Notes: generated by a model not told the origin, from the letters alone. A stretch of DNA of 51,041 nt from Ichthyophthirius multifiliis (GCF_000220395.1 NW_004086034.1:1-51041); one strand, 5' to 3'; shown: positions 38,500 through 51,023, counted from the stretch's first letter. Numbers and translations: made by a program.

Positions 38500-39140
38500 C
38501 TAATATAATATAAAAAATATTATTGAAAGAAATCAAATTAAATAAAATAAAGAATATATATAGAATACATTTTTTATTTATTATACTAATTCAATAATAT
38601 TTTTATAAATTTTTACATTTTATATATATAAAAATTTTATATTTAATTATTATCAAATCTTAAGCATTATTTTACATTTAAAACACCCAGAAATACATAT
38701 ACATATAAATCGGATGCATTTTTAATTTTTTCACATATTATTCTTCTAAAAGAATACCAGAAATAGAAAATTGTCATTTATTTTTTAATAATGTGATAGA
38801 ATTGAGAAATAAACTTTTTTTGTTAACTAGTCAGTTATGCAATTAAAAATTAATAAATCTATAAAATTTTCTAAAACTGATATATTTAAATGTCATCCAA
38901 TCTAAATTATTAAGATTTTTATATCATTGTTATAGTAAAATATATCCCTATTACCTTTTCTTCTTATCTTACTATTTCTGACACTACAAACTACAATATA
39001 TTACAGAACCTGAATCTGAACCAACTTTAATGCGAGTAAGCCATGTAGGAACACTCCACATCCTCAAGGAATATCAGCATCTTTATAATATTCAACTATA
39101 TCTGTATAGGGTTCATACATTTTCTTATTCACATTATTAT
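38500..39140 (-). CDS. unresolved coding-like region
   Basis: The minus strand has a start-like ATG at 39118-39120 (MYEPYTDIVEYYKDADIP) that meets TGA after 18 codons. The adjacent frame (LEDVECSYMAYSHQSW onward to about 38620) is free of TGA for ~160 codons. A third frame reads MWSVPTWLTRIKVGSDSGS. The plus strand also has protein-like frames (TEPESEPTLMRVSHVG; IENCHLFFNNVIELRNK). G+C is raised, so something is or was coding here. I cannot pick the strand or the splice pattern. A decayed gene is possible. Confidence 0.3.
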
Positions 39141-39840
39141 TAATTATTAGAACAAAATTAAATTTTAATTACTCCAAAACAGATATTAGAAAAGTTATAT
39201 CATTTGGATTTTGTATCTATTTTTATAAAGAATTTTTTCACTATTTATTTTTTTTAATATTAATTGGCCTTATATTTTTTTATTTCAATTAAAAATTTAA
39301 TTTTTATTTAATTAAGATTTTAATTTATTTTATTATATAATAAATAAAAAAAAAAAAATTTCTTTAAATATTTTATTTATATTCAAAGCTTATTTATTTT
39401 TTAAAAATTTTATAATATTTATTATTTTATAATACAAAATAGTTAAATTATGAAAAAAAATAATTTAATAATTATTTTTAAAAATAAATAAAAATTTTAA
39501 TATATTACAGCCATTATTATATAAAGCATTTTTTATAAATATAAAAGTAAAATATAAAAATAAATAACTATTTTTTAAAAAAAAGTATTAAAAAAAATAG
39601 ATTTTATAAAAATATAGTATAAATATTATATATATAAAATAAATATATTATTAAAAAAAACTAATTTTAATATTTTTAAAGAAATCGAAAAAAATAAAAT
39701 ATCATAAAATTCTTAACATAGAAAATATAAAATAAAATTTAATATTTGAAATATAATATTTTAACATTACTATAAAATTATATTAAAGCAAACTAATCAT
39801 CAAAAAAACTAAAAATTTACTTATCATGAATATAAGCATC
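39141..39840. other. AT-rich region, nothing recognised
   Basis: A/T homopolymers and short TAA/ATA runs, no coding signature on either strand. Confidence 0.6.
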
Positions 39841-40350
39841 AGTAAATCCTATATTTTACACAGGCAGTTTAAAAACCTCTAAAATTTTTCATTTACTCAT
39901 GTAATTATCAACTAGAAAGTAGTATATCAGAAATATAGAAGTTTCCTTTGTTTCTAAGAACTCTTTAAATTTCATTCATCATAAAAATAGAAAAAACTAT
40001 ATAAACTGAATTATGTTTCAAATTGAAGTTTTCTATATCTCCCTTTTAGAATACTAAATTAGTTAATCTTCTCTTCTTAGCAATTAATCGATATTTCTAA
40101 CGAAATATTCTTTGAAGTCGATTCCATTAGCTCTTCTGGTATTTACAAAGTTTTTTAAGTGCCATTAAGAAGTCAAGTCCAGCTTACGTAACCTCAGTTA
40201 AGGGCTGTATAACCTTTCTTTATTTTAAAATATTACAGGTACACCATAGGCATAACCGAAGTCAGCTTCAGTAGAGAATTAGAGTTTATATTTTCATTAG
40301 CATAATCAGGGCACTAGCGATAGATCTATTTGACAGTATCTTTTATTTTA
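39841..40350 (-). CDS. coding-like region with conflicting frames
   Basis: A G+C-rich patch for this chromosome. On the minus strand three frames read well in different parts: KDTVKQIYRQCPDYANEN (about 40340-40285), EADFGYAYGVPVIF followed by LYSPQLRLRKLDLTSQWHLK (about 40280-40030), and LTEVTQAGLDFLMALKKLC on to NKGNFYISDILLSS (about 40205-39910). No GT...AG pair that I can find joins them cleanly. The plus strand is open as well. It is either a gene with unusual introns or a pseudogene. No family recognised. Confidence 0.35.
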
Positions 40351-40578
40351 TGGATGCTTTATATTTTTTATAAAAAAAAAAACAATAATATGTATTTTTT
40401 TCTAAAAAAAAACTAGAATAAAAAAAATAATAATAAAAATGACTGTTAAAAATACTAAAAATTATAAAATTAACTTAATTTTTTGTTTATAAAAATAAAA
40501 ATTATTTATATTATGAATAAAATTAATAAATATTAATTTTTAATTATATATTTATTATTTTAAAATTACTTTATTTTT

Positions 40579-43500
40579 ATGGGTTGTAATTTACATGTAT
40601 AAAAACCATTATTAAATTTCTATTAAAAAGACAAATATTAATTCAATAAAGATTTTTCAGTAAACTTAGGAGTTGTTCTTCATACAACACCTTAATACAC
40701 CCTTTATAAATTAGAATCATAAAAAACATACGCGAAATCTTATTTAGGATCTTAAAATTTAAATAGATAGTCGACATAAATATAAGAAGGTGAAAGAAAA
40801 AAAGCATTTACAGTAAAAGTTTGTAATAGTTAAAATACAATATTATTATGTTCTGATTAATGTTTAAATTTAAAAGTGCATATAAATATTATTAAAATAT
40901 ACGATATATATAGATGGATTGAGAAAACAGATATATTATATTAGGCTATAATAATGGAGGAAATAGATACTACTTTAGAATTAAAAATTAAAGAATAAAA
41001 TTAAAAATAGGCATTTAAATATACAGATGATATTTATAATCAAATTATAAAAGATATCATTAGTGGATTATAGCATTTAAGATTAAATGGTTTTTTTACA
41101 TAAATTTGCTTCGATAATATATTTATTGTAGGGAATTTTTATAAATTAGCTAATTATGTGTAGAACGATGGAAAATAAATTGACTAAACTTAAGAAATTT
41201 CTGATTTGATTAAATTTATATGTGAATTTATAAAAAAAACTAATTTTTATGAAATTAATTTGGAGGAAAATTTTCTTGTTTTTGTAAAAGAAAAATTCCC
41301 AAAAACAACTATGGTTTTGCATATTTTGGAATAACTTTTTTTGAAAAAAGAGAACGGATTGTATTATGAAGCGTTTTTTGAAAAATTTCAAATTCTTTCT
41401 TAATAATAGAAAACTATATAACCTTCGAAAATTAATTAAGAAAATTAAATAGCTATTAAAATAAGCAATAAAACTATTAATGTATTTATTTATTTTTATT
41501 TAAAAAATAAATATATGTGTATTTATATAGGAACATATAAACACAATTTCAAATTGTTTACCAAAATAAGTATTTGTGGATATTGATGACAATTGTACTT
41601 AATTATTAGAAAGTGCGTTTTATTAATTATCTAAAGGAGTTAATTTGAAAGTTGTTTAATTTAAATGTTAAAATTAATAAATTTTTACAGAGGATGTGTA
41701 TAAATTATTAGATCGTATTTAATATTAATAATATGTGGAAGGATTAGAAATTTTGGTTAAGCAAAATTATATAAAAAGTGACTTTCTGGAGTATTTGTCT
41801 AAGTTTTTTAAAAAGTTTTCAAGTAAATTATCCACATTAAAACTTGATTTTCAATAAAATTTATTTAATAGGAATTTCGTGTGTATAGAAGAAATTTTTA
41901 TTGAATAAAATGCTTTAAATAATATATATATAAATTTTGCATAGAACCAATTATCAGAATAAGAGATAATTCATATAGGAAAAAGTCTAAAATAAATAAA
42001 TTAGCAACTACAAGTTTTAGAAATAAATATGAGCAAAAATTACATTAATTCAATTGGATTTTAATATTTTACTTCTTATATTGAAAACGCAATTTTTATG
42101 AAAACTCTAAAACTTAATTTTTCCCATAATAATTTAGATAGTTCGAGTATATATAGTATATGCTAATTAGTTTAAAAATTTAAAGATTTGAATATATTGT
42201 GTTTAGATTTTTCCCATAATTTTTTGAAAGAAAAAAACTTATAAGTTTTTTAATATGAATTTTTCATTAATAATGTTCATAAAGAAATTACTCATTTAGA
42301 AATTAATTTTTAAGACTGTTAATTAAGTGAATGTGATTCTTGTAAAATAATAAATACTTTAGTTATTGTTTGTAATAAGTTAAAAACCTTTAAAATAAAT
42401 TTTTAGAAAAATAATTGTACTGAAAAAACAATTTAATAATTCAAAGAAATTTTAGAAAATCTTAACAATTGTCAAGAATTAAACATTAATTTTAACCATA
42501 ATTGGATAGAATAATTTAGCTTTTAATTAAAAGAAGATACTATTTATTAATCTTTGAAAAGTTTCACTATTTAATTAGAAAATAATAAAATTAATGAAAT
42601 TACGTCTCTTTGCTATATTTTAAAAGTAATGCCTAAATTGTAGTTTTTAGAAGTTAATTTATCTAACAATAATTTAGGAAATAATGAATTCAATTTTTTC
42701 TTTGAATCCTTTAATGTTTTGTAAATGGTTAAAGTTTTAAAATTAAATGTTTCTTAGAATAATATTATCTCTAATGTAAATAATAATGACACTATAATAA
42801 ATGCAGGAAATGCAATCTAAAATCTTTTTAATATTGAAATTTTAGATATCGATTTTTCCCATAATAAAATTTGTGCTTCTGGGGCTGAAAAGTTATTTTC
42901 ATTAGCTTTAACCAATAAAAAAAAGTTAAACGAAATTTAGATAAATTTGAATAATACTTAATTTTAAAGTAGCAAATGTATTTAAATTTTAAATGCTTAG
43001 AATTCATTAAAATGCTTGAAAATATTTATAGAATCGAGTTAATTATAAGGCGACTTTTTAAGTGAGTTTGGAAATAACTTTTATTAAAGTAATAAATTAA
43101 ATTAACTGTAAATTAATTTTTCTTAAATTGCTTTTACTAATGATAAAATTATTACTAATTTTAGTAAAAATTTAAGCTTTTTATAAAATACTTTAAAAAT
43201 TTTATACTTAATAATGAATTAATGCGGAATCAATGACAATAAATTTTCTTAAATTATAACAGCTGTCTCTAATTTAAAAAAGCTTACATTTCTTCATTTA
43301 GAATTTAAAAATAATACAGATCTAACAGAACTTAAAGATTTTAATAATTTATAAAAACTAAACTAATTAAAAAATATTGTAATGAATTTCTCATACTGCA
43401 ATTTAAATGCAAATGCTGGAAAAAAAATAGCAAATGCTTTAATAAACAATAAATCTAACTTAAACTAAGTATACCTTAATTTAAAAAAAAATAAACTTGA

Positions 43501-44176
43501 AAATATTGGATTCCAAACTATTTGTTAGTCTTTATCTTTATTTTAAAATTGCCAGAAACTTGAACTTTATTTTAACAAAAATTCGATTGATAGTTTTGGG
43601 TTGTAAAGTGTGTGCAGTAGTATTTTAAAAATTCACACTTTAGAGTATTTTTGTATTTCTTTAAATGGAAATAATATTGGAGATATTGGGGCTTAGTTTA
43701 TCGGGTTAATTACTTCTTAAAGGGAGTTTTAAAAATTGAAAAGTTTGCAAATTTAACTGAGAAAATGTAATATAAAAGCAGCTGGAATTTCTAAAATTTT
43801 ATAAAATATTCATAAATTGAATAGCTTAGAAAGCATTTATTTCGATTTATATAATAATTTTGAAGGGGATGAGAATAATAGAATGTTTTGTAATTTGTTC
43901 TATCAAAGTTTGAGAGAATCAAATTATTTGTGCAGTATATATATTGATATTAGAAAAAATGGGATCAAACTTAGTTAAGGATTTAAGGATTTGTTAGAGG
44001 CAATAATATTTTCAAGGATTTAGTTGAGGAATATTAAAATTAAGTATGATTTCTAGAGCATTGTTTATTAAGCTTTTATTAGCATTTTTATGTAGGTTTA
44101 ATAGAAGATTTTGTGCTTGATTGCTTTACAGAATATCTTTAAAGACGATTATTAATATATTAAATATTTTTTCTGA
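40579..44176 (+). CDS. pseudokinase fused to leucine-rich repeats
   Basis: Two exons (40579-41481 and 41531-44176) around a 49-nt intron give exactly 1182 residues. The protein starts MGC, a context typical for N-myristoylation plus palmitoylation. Residues ~15-240 follow a protein-kinase plan: an ATP-Lys-like FTVKVC, VHINIIKIYDIY for the beta4 region, IIMEEID at the hinge and IISGLQHLRLNGF leading to the catalytic loop. There HRDxKxxN reads FTQICFDN, and the DFG position reads ANY, so both catalytic motifs are lost. The remaining ~850 residues hold many RNI-like repeats with signature LxLxFSHNxL or INFxxN (LKLNFSHNNLDSSS, LDFSHNFLKEKN, DIDFSHNKICASGA, LNGNNIGDIGA). It is probably a membrane-attached scaffold. 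Loss of kinase activity is inferred from motifs. Confidence 0.85.
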
Positions 44177-44472
44177 AATTTTTGATTATTATGTAAATAT
44201 TATATAGAAAGTAAATATATATATATTTTTATTATTAATTTTTATTCTAATTTTAAAAATCATTATTTTCTATTAAAATTATAATTTTTTAAAATGTAAA
44301 ATGTTACATATAATATTTAGTAATAAAAATAAAATAATAAATAATATTCATAAATTTATAATTTTAAAAATAATAAATAAGAATTTATTTTTTATATTTT
44401 TTTTTAAAATTAAACACTTTATTTTATTAAATATTTAAATATTTTAACTTTACAAAAAATTACACAATCTTT
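44177..44472. other. AT-rich intergenic spacer
   Basis: About 300 bp between two plus-strand genes. No element seen. Confidence 0.7.
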
Positions 44473-47400
44473 ATGGTATAATCAAATAATTAATTATAAA
44501 ATGAAAATGAAATTTTTGTAAGCTAATAAAATGTTACTGATGATAGAAGAAATAGTTAAAGTATTTTTTTCTTTAATAAGCATAAAAAAGAATCATAAAG
44601 CGATTTACATATAAATAATTTAAATGGCTAATGTTAAAAACATATAAAATTAGAAAATTTACATTAATCAGTTTTCAATTAAAATGAACTAAATATGGCC
44701 CCTAGCTGTTACGATAATAATGCAAAAGTTTTAAACTAAAACATTAATTGTTAAATTAATATTCAAAGAAAAACTTCTATTACTCCTACAAATAAAATAA
44801 AATCCTTTTTTTTTAAATAAACTATAAATAAAATTTTAATCATTCGGAAATAAATATTTTTAATTTTAGAAGATCCTCAAAATTCCTTAGTTGCAAAAAT
44901 AATTTAATTTTATATTTAGTTTTGTGTTTTAATGAGTATACTTTTATTAATCGCGGACTCTATTTATTATAACTAAAATGCTAATAATAGCTTGAATTAT
45001 TAAAATTCTGAATAATTTCCTCTTTACAGTTATTTTTCTTAATACATGGAATATATAATTTTTTCAACTTTTATTATCGAGTTTTTTATAAGAGTTTGTG
45101 TCTGTACGAGTTTTGGTGATTCTTTATATGTATATATAAAATAACCTTATAATATAATCGATTTACTTTCATTAATACCTATATTTTTAGATTTAATACT
45201 GGAGTTTTCTTGGAGTTCAGCAAAATATTCTACAAGTATATTAAGGGCGATAAAAACAATAAGACTTTTTCGAATTATACGAATTTTTAAGTTTTCGAGG
45301 TATATGAAAGGTTTAAAAACTCTATAAAAAAGTTTGAAAATTTCTGGAAGATTTTTTAAATTTATATGCTTCATATTATTTATTTATAACCTTTTTTTCG
45401 GAACTCTTGTTTATTATTTAGAGATCAATTCTTCTTCTTTTAACTAAGATAATCCTAATTAAATTAAAAGTTATTTTATATATAGTTTTATATATAAATA
45501 TATTAATTAATAGATATTCATGAGTCTATGTGGTTAGTACTTGTAACTATGACAACTGTTGGATATGGAGATTTTATTCCTTAAAGTATTTAAGCTAAAA
45601 TATTGATTTCTTTTATTTCTTTAATTTCAAATTCTCTTGTTTTGGGGTATATTTTTAGTTAAAATTATGAATATTAAAAAATTAAAAAGAATTCCAATAG
45701 CCATCGTAAGTCATGATTTTTAATAAGTGTATATTAAACAAAAAGAATTGAAGTAATTTAATTAATAATACAAAAGTGAAATAAATAAAGGGGATTAAAT
45801 AAAAGAGTTAAATTACATGTTAGAAAGATTAAGAAGAATTTCACATAACAATAAAGTAATAAGAGAATATATATAAAAAAGTAATAAAATGTCTTTTTTA
45901 ATTACAAAAGATTTGGTATATCTTTATTGTTAGATATAAGAAAACATGAATTATTAAAATAATTAAGAAGGCTAACAAGAAAAAGAAAAATAATAATGGG
46001 AATAATATTAAAGGATTTTTCAAAAAAAAAAGAAAGTGCATTTATCGACTTTAAAATATTCTGAAAAGAATACGAAAATGTTCGCCAAAGAATTTTGTGA
46101 TGGAGCCTTAAATTATTTGAAATTAAAATCTTCTGAAAAAAATATTTAAAATGGAGGTAATATAAGTAATAAGAAATTTAAAGAATAGCAAAATACAAAT
46201 AGTTATTACAATGTTTCTATAGATACTTAGAAAAAAAAATAAGATCCAGTATGTAAATTTCAATTTGGATCAAAATTAGTAAATAATAATAATAAAAGAA
46301 TACTAAAAAAATTTAACTCTTCTGAATAAAATTAAGTATTGGGTTAAAAAAATGAATAAGAAATTTCTGAGAATAGTTAAAAAGAAAAACATTGTTTAAG
46401 ATAAAGAAGGCATAGTATGGAAAATATTAATAAATATGATAATTTTCATATTTAATTTTTAAAGGAAATTTATAAGAATTATAAAGATTCTGATAATAAT
46501 ATTGACGAATATTCCGATTATGAGAAAAAAGAAGATTAAAATAAAGTAAATCCGTGTTATTTTGAAATTGATAAATTCGAATAAAAAAATCAGGAATAAT
46601 AAAAAAGAAGTAATAATTAAATTAATTATTAAAAAAAAGAAGAAATAATAAAAGAAGAAGAAGAAAATATAGGAATAGATTCGCCTTATTAATAATAAAT
46701 AAATAAAACTACACCAATTAGAAACTAAATATAAATTTAAAAAATTAATAACTTAAATTTTGAATAAACTCCTAAATAATTAAAATTAATTCAAAATTTC
46801 AGTGATTCTTCAATTCATAATTTTCCTTATAATAATACACCAAGTTAATAAAATTTTCCAAGTTATTATGACGGAGTTAATATCACTTAAGTTAGCCTTG
46901 GATAGTTTAGAACTTAATCCGATTAAAGCTGGAGTGTTAGTAAAAGAATGTAGGTATAGTGCAAGCATTAGAGATATAAAAGTTTTTTCGAATATAGATC
47001 TTCTCCAGGATAAACTCTTAAAGCTATTAATAATTAAGATTTTATATTTAAAAATGGAAAAGTAAGAGATATTAAATCCAAAACTATAGATTAAATATGC
47101 AAAAATTTACAAATTAATGAAGTAGATGAAATTGAGGAAGAATAGGATTTGGATAAAAGCAAAATTTAAAAAATAATTAGAATGAAATCTGTTCGTACAA
47201 ATATTAATTTTTTCTAAAATGATTTAGTTTAAAATTTGTATATTTTTTTTATATTTTATTTTAAAATAGATTTTTTTTATAAATAATTTATTATATAGTT
47301 AAGAAAATAATGAAATTACTAATTAAAATTTAAATATAAAAAAATTATCAGAATATAAAGAACCTTTAGATAAAAAATAAATTGCGTATAGCAATTAATA

Positions 47401-47485
47401 TAGCGATAATCCTATAGATTATAGTATTTCCTCTATACCTTAGATAAAAGCCTTAAATGAAGTTATAAATAAAAGATTTGAATGA
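44473..47485 (+). CDS. voltage-gated potassium channel (Kv-type)
   Basis: ATG 44473-44475 to TGA 47483-47485, with introns at 45470-45513, near 45706-45729 (about 22-24 nt) and near 47231-47273. After a ~130-residue cytoplasmic N-terminus come S1 (FCVLMSILLLIADSIYY), S2 (YMEYIIFSTFIIEFFIRVC), S3 (IIDLLSLIPIFLDLI, with its Asp) and S4 (RAIKTIRLFRIIRIFKFSRYMK) with basic residues at regular spacing. S5 (FICFILFIYNLFFGTLVYYL) and a pore helix (ESMWLVLVTMTTVGYGDFIP) with the K+-selective TVGYGD filter follow, then S6 (ILISFISLISNSLVLGYIF). A very long Gln/Asn/Ser-rich tail of ~580 residues follows, with no cyclic-nucleotide-binding domain I can see. It should pass K+ in response to voltage. In ciliates such channels shape ciliary-beat and membrane excitability (family knowledge). 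Confidence 0.9.
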
Positions 47486-47914
47486 TCAAAAATTAGTTTG
47501 ATATAATAAGAAAAAAATTTAATTAAAATAAAATGTGCATATCATATAAAAGCTAAAATAAAATTTATATTTATCATAAATATTAAAATATATTTATTAA
47601 TATATTAAATAATTTATTTTATCAAAATGATTAATTTTTAAAATTTAGATATTATTATAAAAAATCATTATAAATTACATTTATTTAATCTAAATTATAT
47701 ATATATATTTTTTTTATTACTATATATTAAATATTATTTATATTTTTAATTAAATAAATTAATATTAAAAATATTTAAATAATATTTTTTTAATTTATTA
47801 TATATATAAAAATAGATAAATAAACTTGCATATTGAAATAGTATATAAAAATATACTTTTTTAATAGTAATAATAATAATAAAAATTTTCATACACCACA
47901 AAATATAAATAAAA
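47486..47914. other. AT-rich intergenic spacer
   Basis: Spacer between the channel gene and the RING gene, no element seen. Confidence 0.7.
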
Positions 47915-48090
47915 ATGAATAAAAAATTTTAAATTAAGCAATAAACATTATAAAAAAATATAAATTAATAATCTTAAAAAACTTAATATAATAAAAAATA
48001 ACTGTTTCCCGATATTCAAAATAAATTTTAAAATATAGAAAAATAAAAAGAATCATTGAATAAAAAAAGAATTTAAAAAAAAAATTCTTT

Positions 48091-48130
<40 letters not shown>

Positions 48131-49176
48131 GAATAATAATAATCTTTTTATTTAAGATTTTTCGCTACCTTCTTAATAAATATAAGATACAAATTAAATT
48201 GAAAATATTTTTGAAATAAATAAATAATAATTAAATAATGATGATATTAAAAATTCATCAATATACATCTAATTATTAAATAAATATGAAATTTTAAGTG
48301 ATTAATTTTAAACCCTAAAAAATGTTATAAAATTTTGATTTTTATTACTTTATTTTTTTATAATTTTATATAAATTAAGGAAAAAGAAAATTTTATAGAA
48401 GTTTTATAATAAAAAGATGAATAATTAAGAAAAATTAAATTTGAAAACGAAAAATATTAAGAATTATAAAGTTAAGTTTTAAACTAATTATAAGATATTA
48501 CTTAATTAAGACAATAAGTTTTAGAATTAAAAAAAGAAAAAAGAAAATTAACAGAAGAAAACATAAATTTAAAAGGCGAATTAACTACATTGAAATTCGA
48601 AATAGTATAAATATAAGACTAATAGGAAGAAAGAAAAGATAATAACGACAACTAAATGTTAGTTTAAACTTTATTAGCTATAAGAGCAAGATAATAAGAA
48701 GAACAAATGATACAAATAGCTTTACAACAATCATTGAATTAATTTATAAATCATAATAATATGACATATGAAGTAAAATATATATATTTTATAAAAATAT
48801 AAAAATATATATATATATATATATGTTTATATATTTATATATTTATATATTTATATATTTATAAATATTATTATTTTTATTATAATTAAAACAATAATAA
48901 TATTAACAGTAAATAATTTAATTAGAAGAAAGAAATGGAACTGTTAATCGAGGATTTTCAAGTCAATAAATTAATAAAATTTAAATATAGAAGTTCTTGA
49001 AAACGAATAATTCTTAATAAGATTAATGTAGTATTTGTATAAGTGAATTTGATAATAATGAAAATATTAAATAATTATCGTGTAATCATATTTATCATTC
49101 ATAGTGTATTGATAGTTGGCTTATTAAAGAAAAAAATTGTCCAGTTTGTAAATAGATTGTTTTTATTCCTTAGTGA
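47915..49176 (+). CDS. RING-H2 finger protein, probable E3 ubiquitin ligase
   Basis: ATG 47915-47917 starts a Gln/Lys-rich N-terminus (LFPDIQNKFQNIEKQ). A (TAA)n tract follows, encoding poly-Gln or poly-Asn according to frame. After it the coding frame has shifted by one base (DFSLPSQQIQDTNQ), with no GT...AG pair to explain it. An intron of ~58 nt (48321-48378) and one of ~146 nt (48774-48919) follow. Between them lies a coiled coil (EKRKLTEENINLKGELTTLK). The C-terminus is a RING-H2: CSICISEFDNNENI, then LSCNHIYHSQCIDSWL and KNCPVCKQ, with all eight Zn ligands in C-C-C-H-H-C-C-C order. Such domains recruit E2 enzymes for ubiquitin transfer. Domain assignment is firm, substrate unknown. Confidence 0.85.
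48092..48130. repeat. (TAA)n trinucleotide tract in coding sequence
   Basis: About 12 TAA units, one GAA-interrupted, in the RING gene. It encodes Gln in the ATG frame and Asn in the frame that continues into the rest of the protein. Confidence 0.9.
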
Positions 49177-49484
49177 TTTTTTTTTTATTTTTTATAAACT
49201 TTATTTTATTATTTATTTATTTTATCCTTTTAAATATTGATTATTTTTAATTTAAATATAGATTTATTAGTAATAATAATTTAATTTATTATATTTTATA
49301 AAAAATAACTAATTTAATAAAAATAAAAATTTATAAAATATTTTAAAATATAACAGTTATTTAATTTCAAAAAATATATAAAATATATCAATTTTATAAA
49401 AAAATACTTTATTATCCTTTATAGTTAAAAAACTAAAAAATAAGGAAAAAACAAAATATTTTTTTTAAAGAAAATTTTTACTGT
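49177..49484. other. AT-rich intergenic spacer
   Basis: About 300 bp, no element seen. Confidence 0.65.
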
Positions 49485-50765
49485 GTAAGCAAGTAACAGC
49501 TTTAAGAATTATTTGAAAATAATGATATAAAAGTCCAAAAAAGATTACAAATATTTAAAAATGAATTAAAAGTTATCGAAGGTTTAGCTTAACTTTAAAA
49601 AAAATATAAAATCTCCAGAAAGTTATCTTTTTCGAAAATATTTTAGAGTGTTTTGAAGATACGATACTTTAAATATTATTATTTTCGAGTATTATTAATA
49701 TTTTAATAGGAATTTTATAAGAAGACCTTGCAAATGGTTAGTTCGAAGGTTTAGCAATTATTATCCCAATTATAGTTATTATATCAGTTACTATAATCAA
49801 TTAACATCAAAGAAAGGTAGTTTTAAAAAATGAATTCCTAATATGAACTTTAATGGAAAATTGTTAGAAACAGAAATATTTAATATTGGAAATATACTAG
49901 GAAAAAAATTACAAGTTGATGAATCTAGTATAACTGTAGAATGCGATTTAGTATAAAATTCATATATAGTCTACACAATTAGTAATAGTTAAAACGCTTT
50001 CATTATTTCTAGCTCAAAAATAATGGACAAATTTGGATTCTTAATTGTTGTAGTAGTTGGCAAAAACTCCTAGTTAAATCAAATAAGGGAAAAACTTTAA
50101 GAAAAGTAACTACCTAACCCTTTATAATTAAAGATATTAGTATAGCCGAATAAATAGGTTATATGGATGCTTTTGCTCGTTTAATCACTATTTTGCTTAT
50201 TAATAAATTTAGAAATTTCAATTTAATAAAGAAAATTTTGCTTTGACTAACTAACATAAAGTTTTAAAAGCTTTCATGATTTCTATAACATAAACTTGAA
50301 TGAAATTTGTTCATATTTATATTAATGATAGACATTATAATTAAGTATATATTAAAGAACAGTTTATTCATCAATAATTATAGAAAAATTACACTTAAGG
50401 TGTTTGTGTTAATTCTAAAGATAATATTATTAAAGTAGAGGAGGAAATATAAATTAATTAATATATGAATATATTTTTTTTTAAAAAAAAAATATAGTAA
50501 ATAAGAATTTAAATAAATAGGAAATAAAACTAAATATTCTTTACTTTAAATAATTAAGTTTTTAATTTTGATTATAATAAAGAAAGAGAAAAACACAAAA
50601 TTTTAAAAACGACTGACTACATTTTCTTTTTTAAGGTAAAAAATGGTTAATATAATTTAAATTAATTTATAAAAAAATTCGTATTTTTGTAAAAGAGACA
50701 ATTGAAGTTATTTTAGAAAAATGCGAGTTTTTAATTTCAATGACTAAAATTTTAGTTATGGATTA
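49485..50765 (+). pseudogene. decayed plasma-membrane-type Ca2+-ATPase copy
   Basis: Pieces of a PMCA-type P-ATPase appear in order but in different frames. There is an N-terminal KVIEGLAQLQKKYKIS, then the M1-M2 region (FEDTILQILLFSSIINILIG, then FEGLAIIIPIIVIISVTI). The actuator domain reads GKLLETEIFNIGNILG, then VDESSITVEC, where intact pumps have a TGE core and this one reads TVE. GFLIVVVVGKNSQLNQIREKL and PLQLK, then in another frame SIAEQIGYMDAFARLITILL, correspond to the approach to M3. The phosphorylation site DKTGT and the M4 region are missing. Near 50640-50760, FVKETIEVILEKCEFL matches the end of the nucleotide-binding domain. At least three frame changes and a large deletion make this a pseudogene, about 190 bp from the telomere. 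Intact relatives pump Ca2+ out of the cell. Confidence 0.75.
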
Positions 50766-50952
50766 ATAAAAATACATATAAAAAGATTATTAAAAAATAT
50801 ATACTATTTTTTAAAATAATATATTAAAAAAAAATTATTAATAAAATAATTATATACAAATATATATATTTGAAAAGGGTATATATATATTATAAAAATA
50901 TATAAAAAGGGTAGTTATAGGTTATAAATATATTTGGAAAGGGTAGTTATAG
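50766..50952. other. subtelomeric AT-rich segment with short direct repeat
   Basis: The last ~190 bp before the telomere. The motif AAAGGGTAGTTATAGG occurs twice (about 50907-50922 and 50938-50953), the second copy running directly into the G4T2 repeats. A related AAAAGGGTA lies at about 50873-50881. Confidence 0.8.
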
Positions 50953-51023
50953 GGGGTTGGGGTTGGGGTTGGGGTTGGGGTTGGGGTTGGGGTTGGGGTT
51001 GGGGTTGGGGTTGGGGTTGGGGT
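50953..51023 (+). repeat. telomere, (GGGGTT)n
   Basis: Eleven complete GGGGTT units (50953-51018) plus GGGGT. The G-rich strand runs 5'->3' toward the right end, as expected for a right-hand chromosome end. GGGGTT is the telomere repeat of Tetrahymena and related ciliates. Confidence 0.98.

Noticed and set aside
39062-39120. In-frame TGA read as selenocysteine after YYKDADIP
   Set aside because: No SECIS-like structure or selenoprotein family fit; a splice or pseudogene explanation is simpler.
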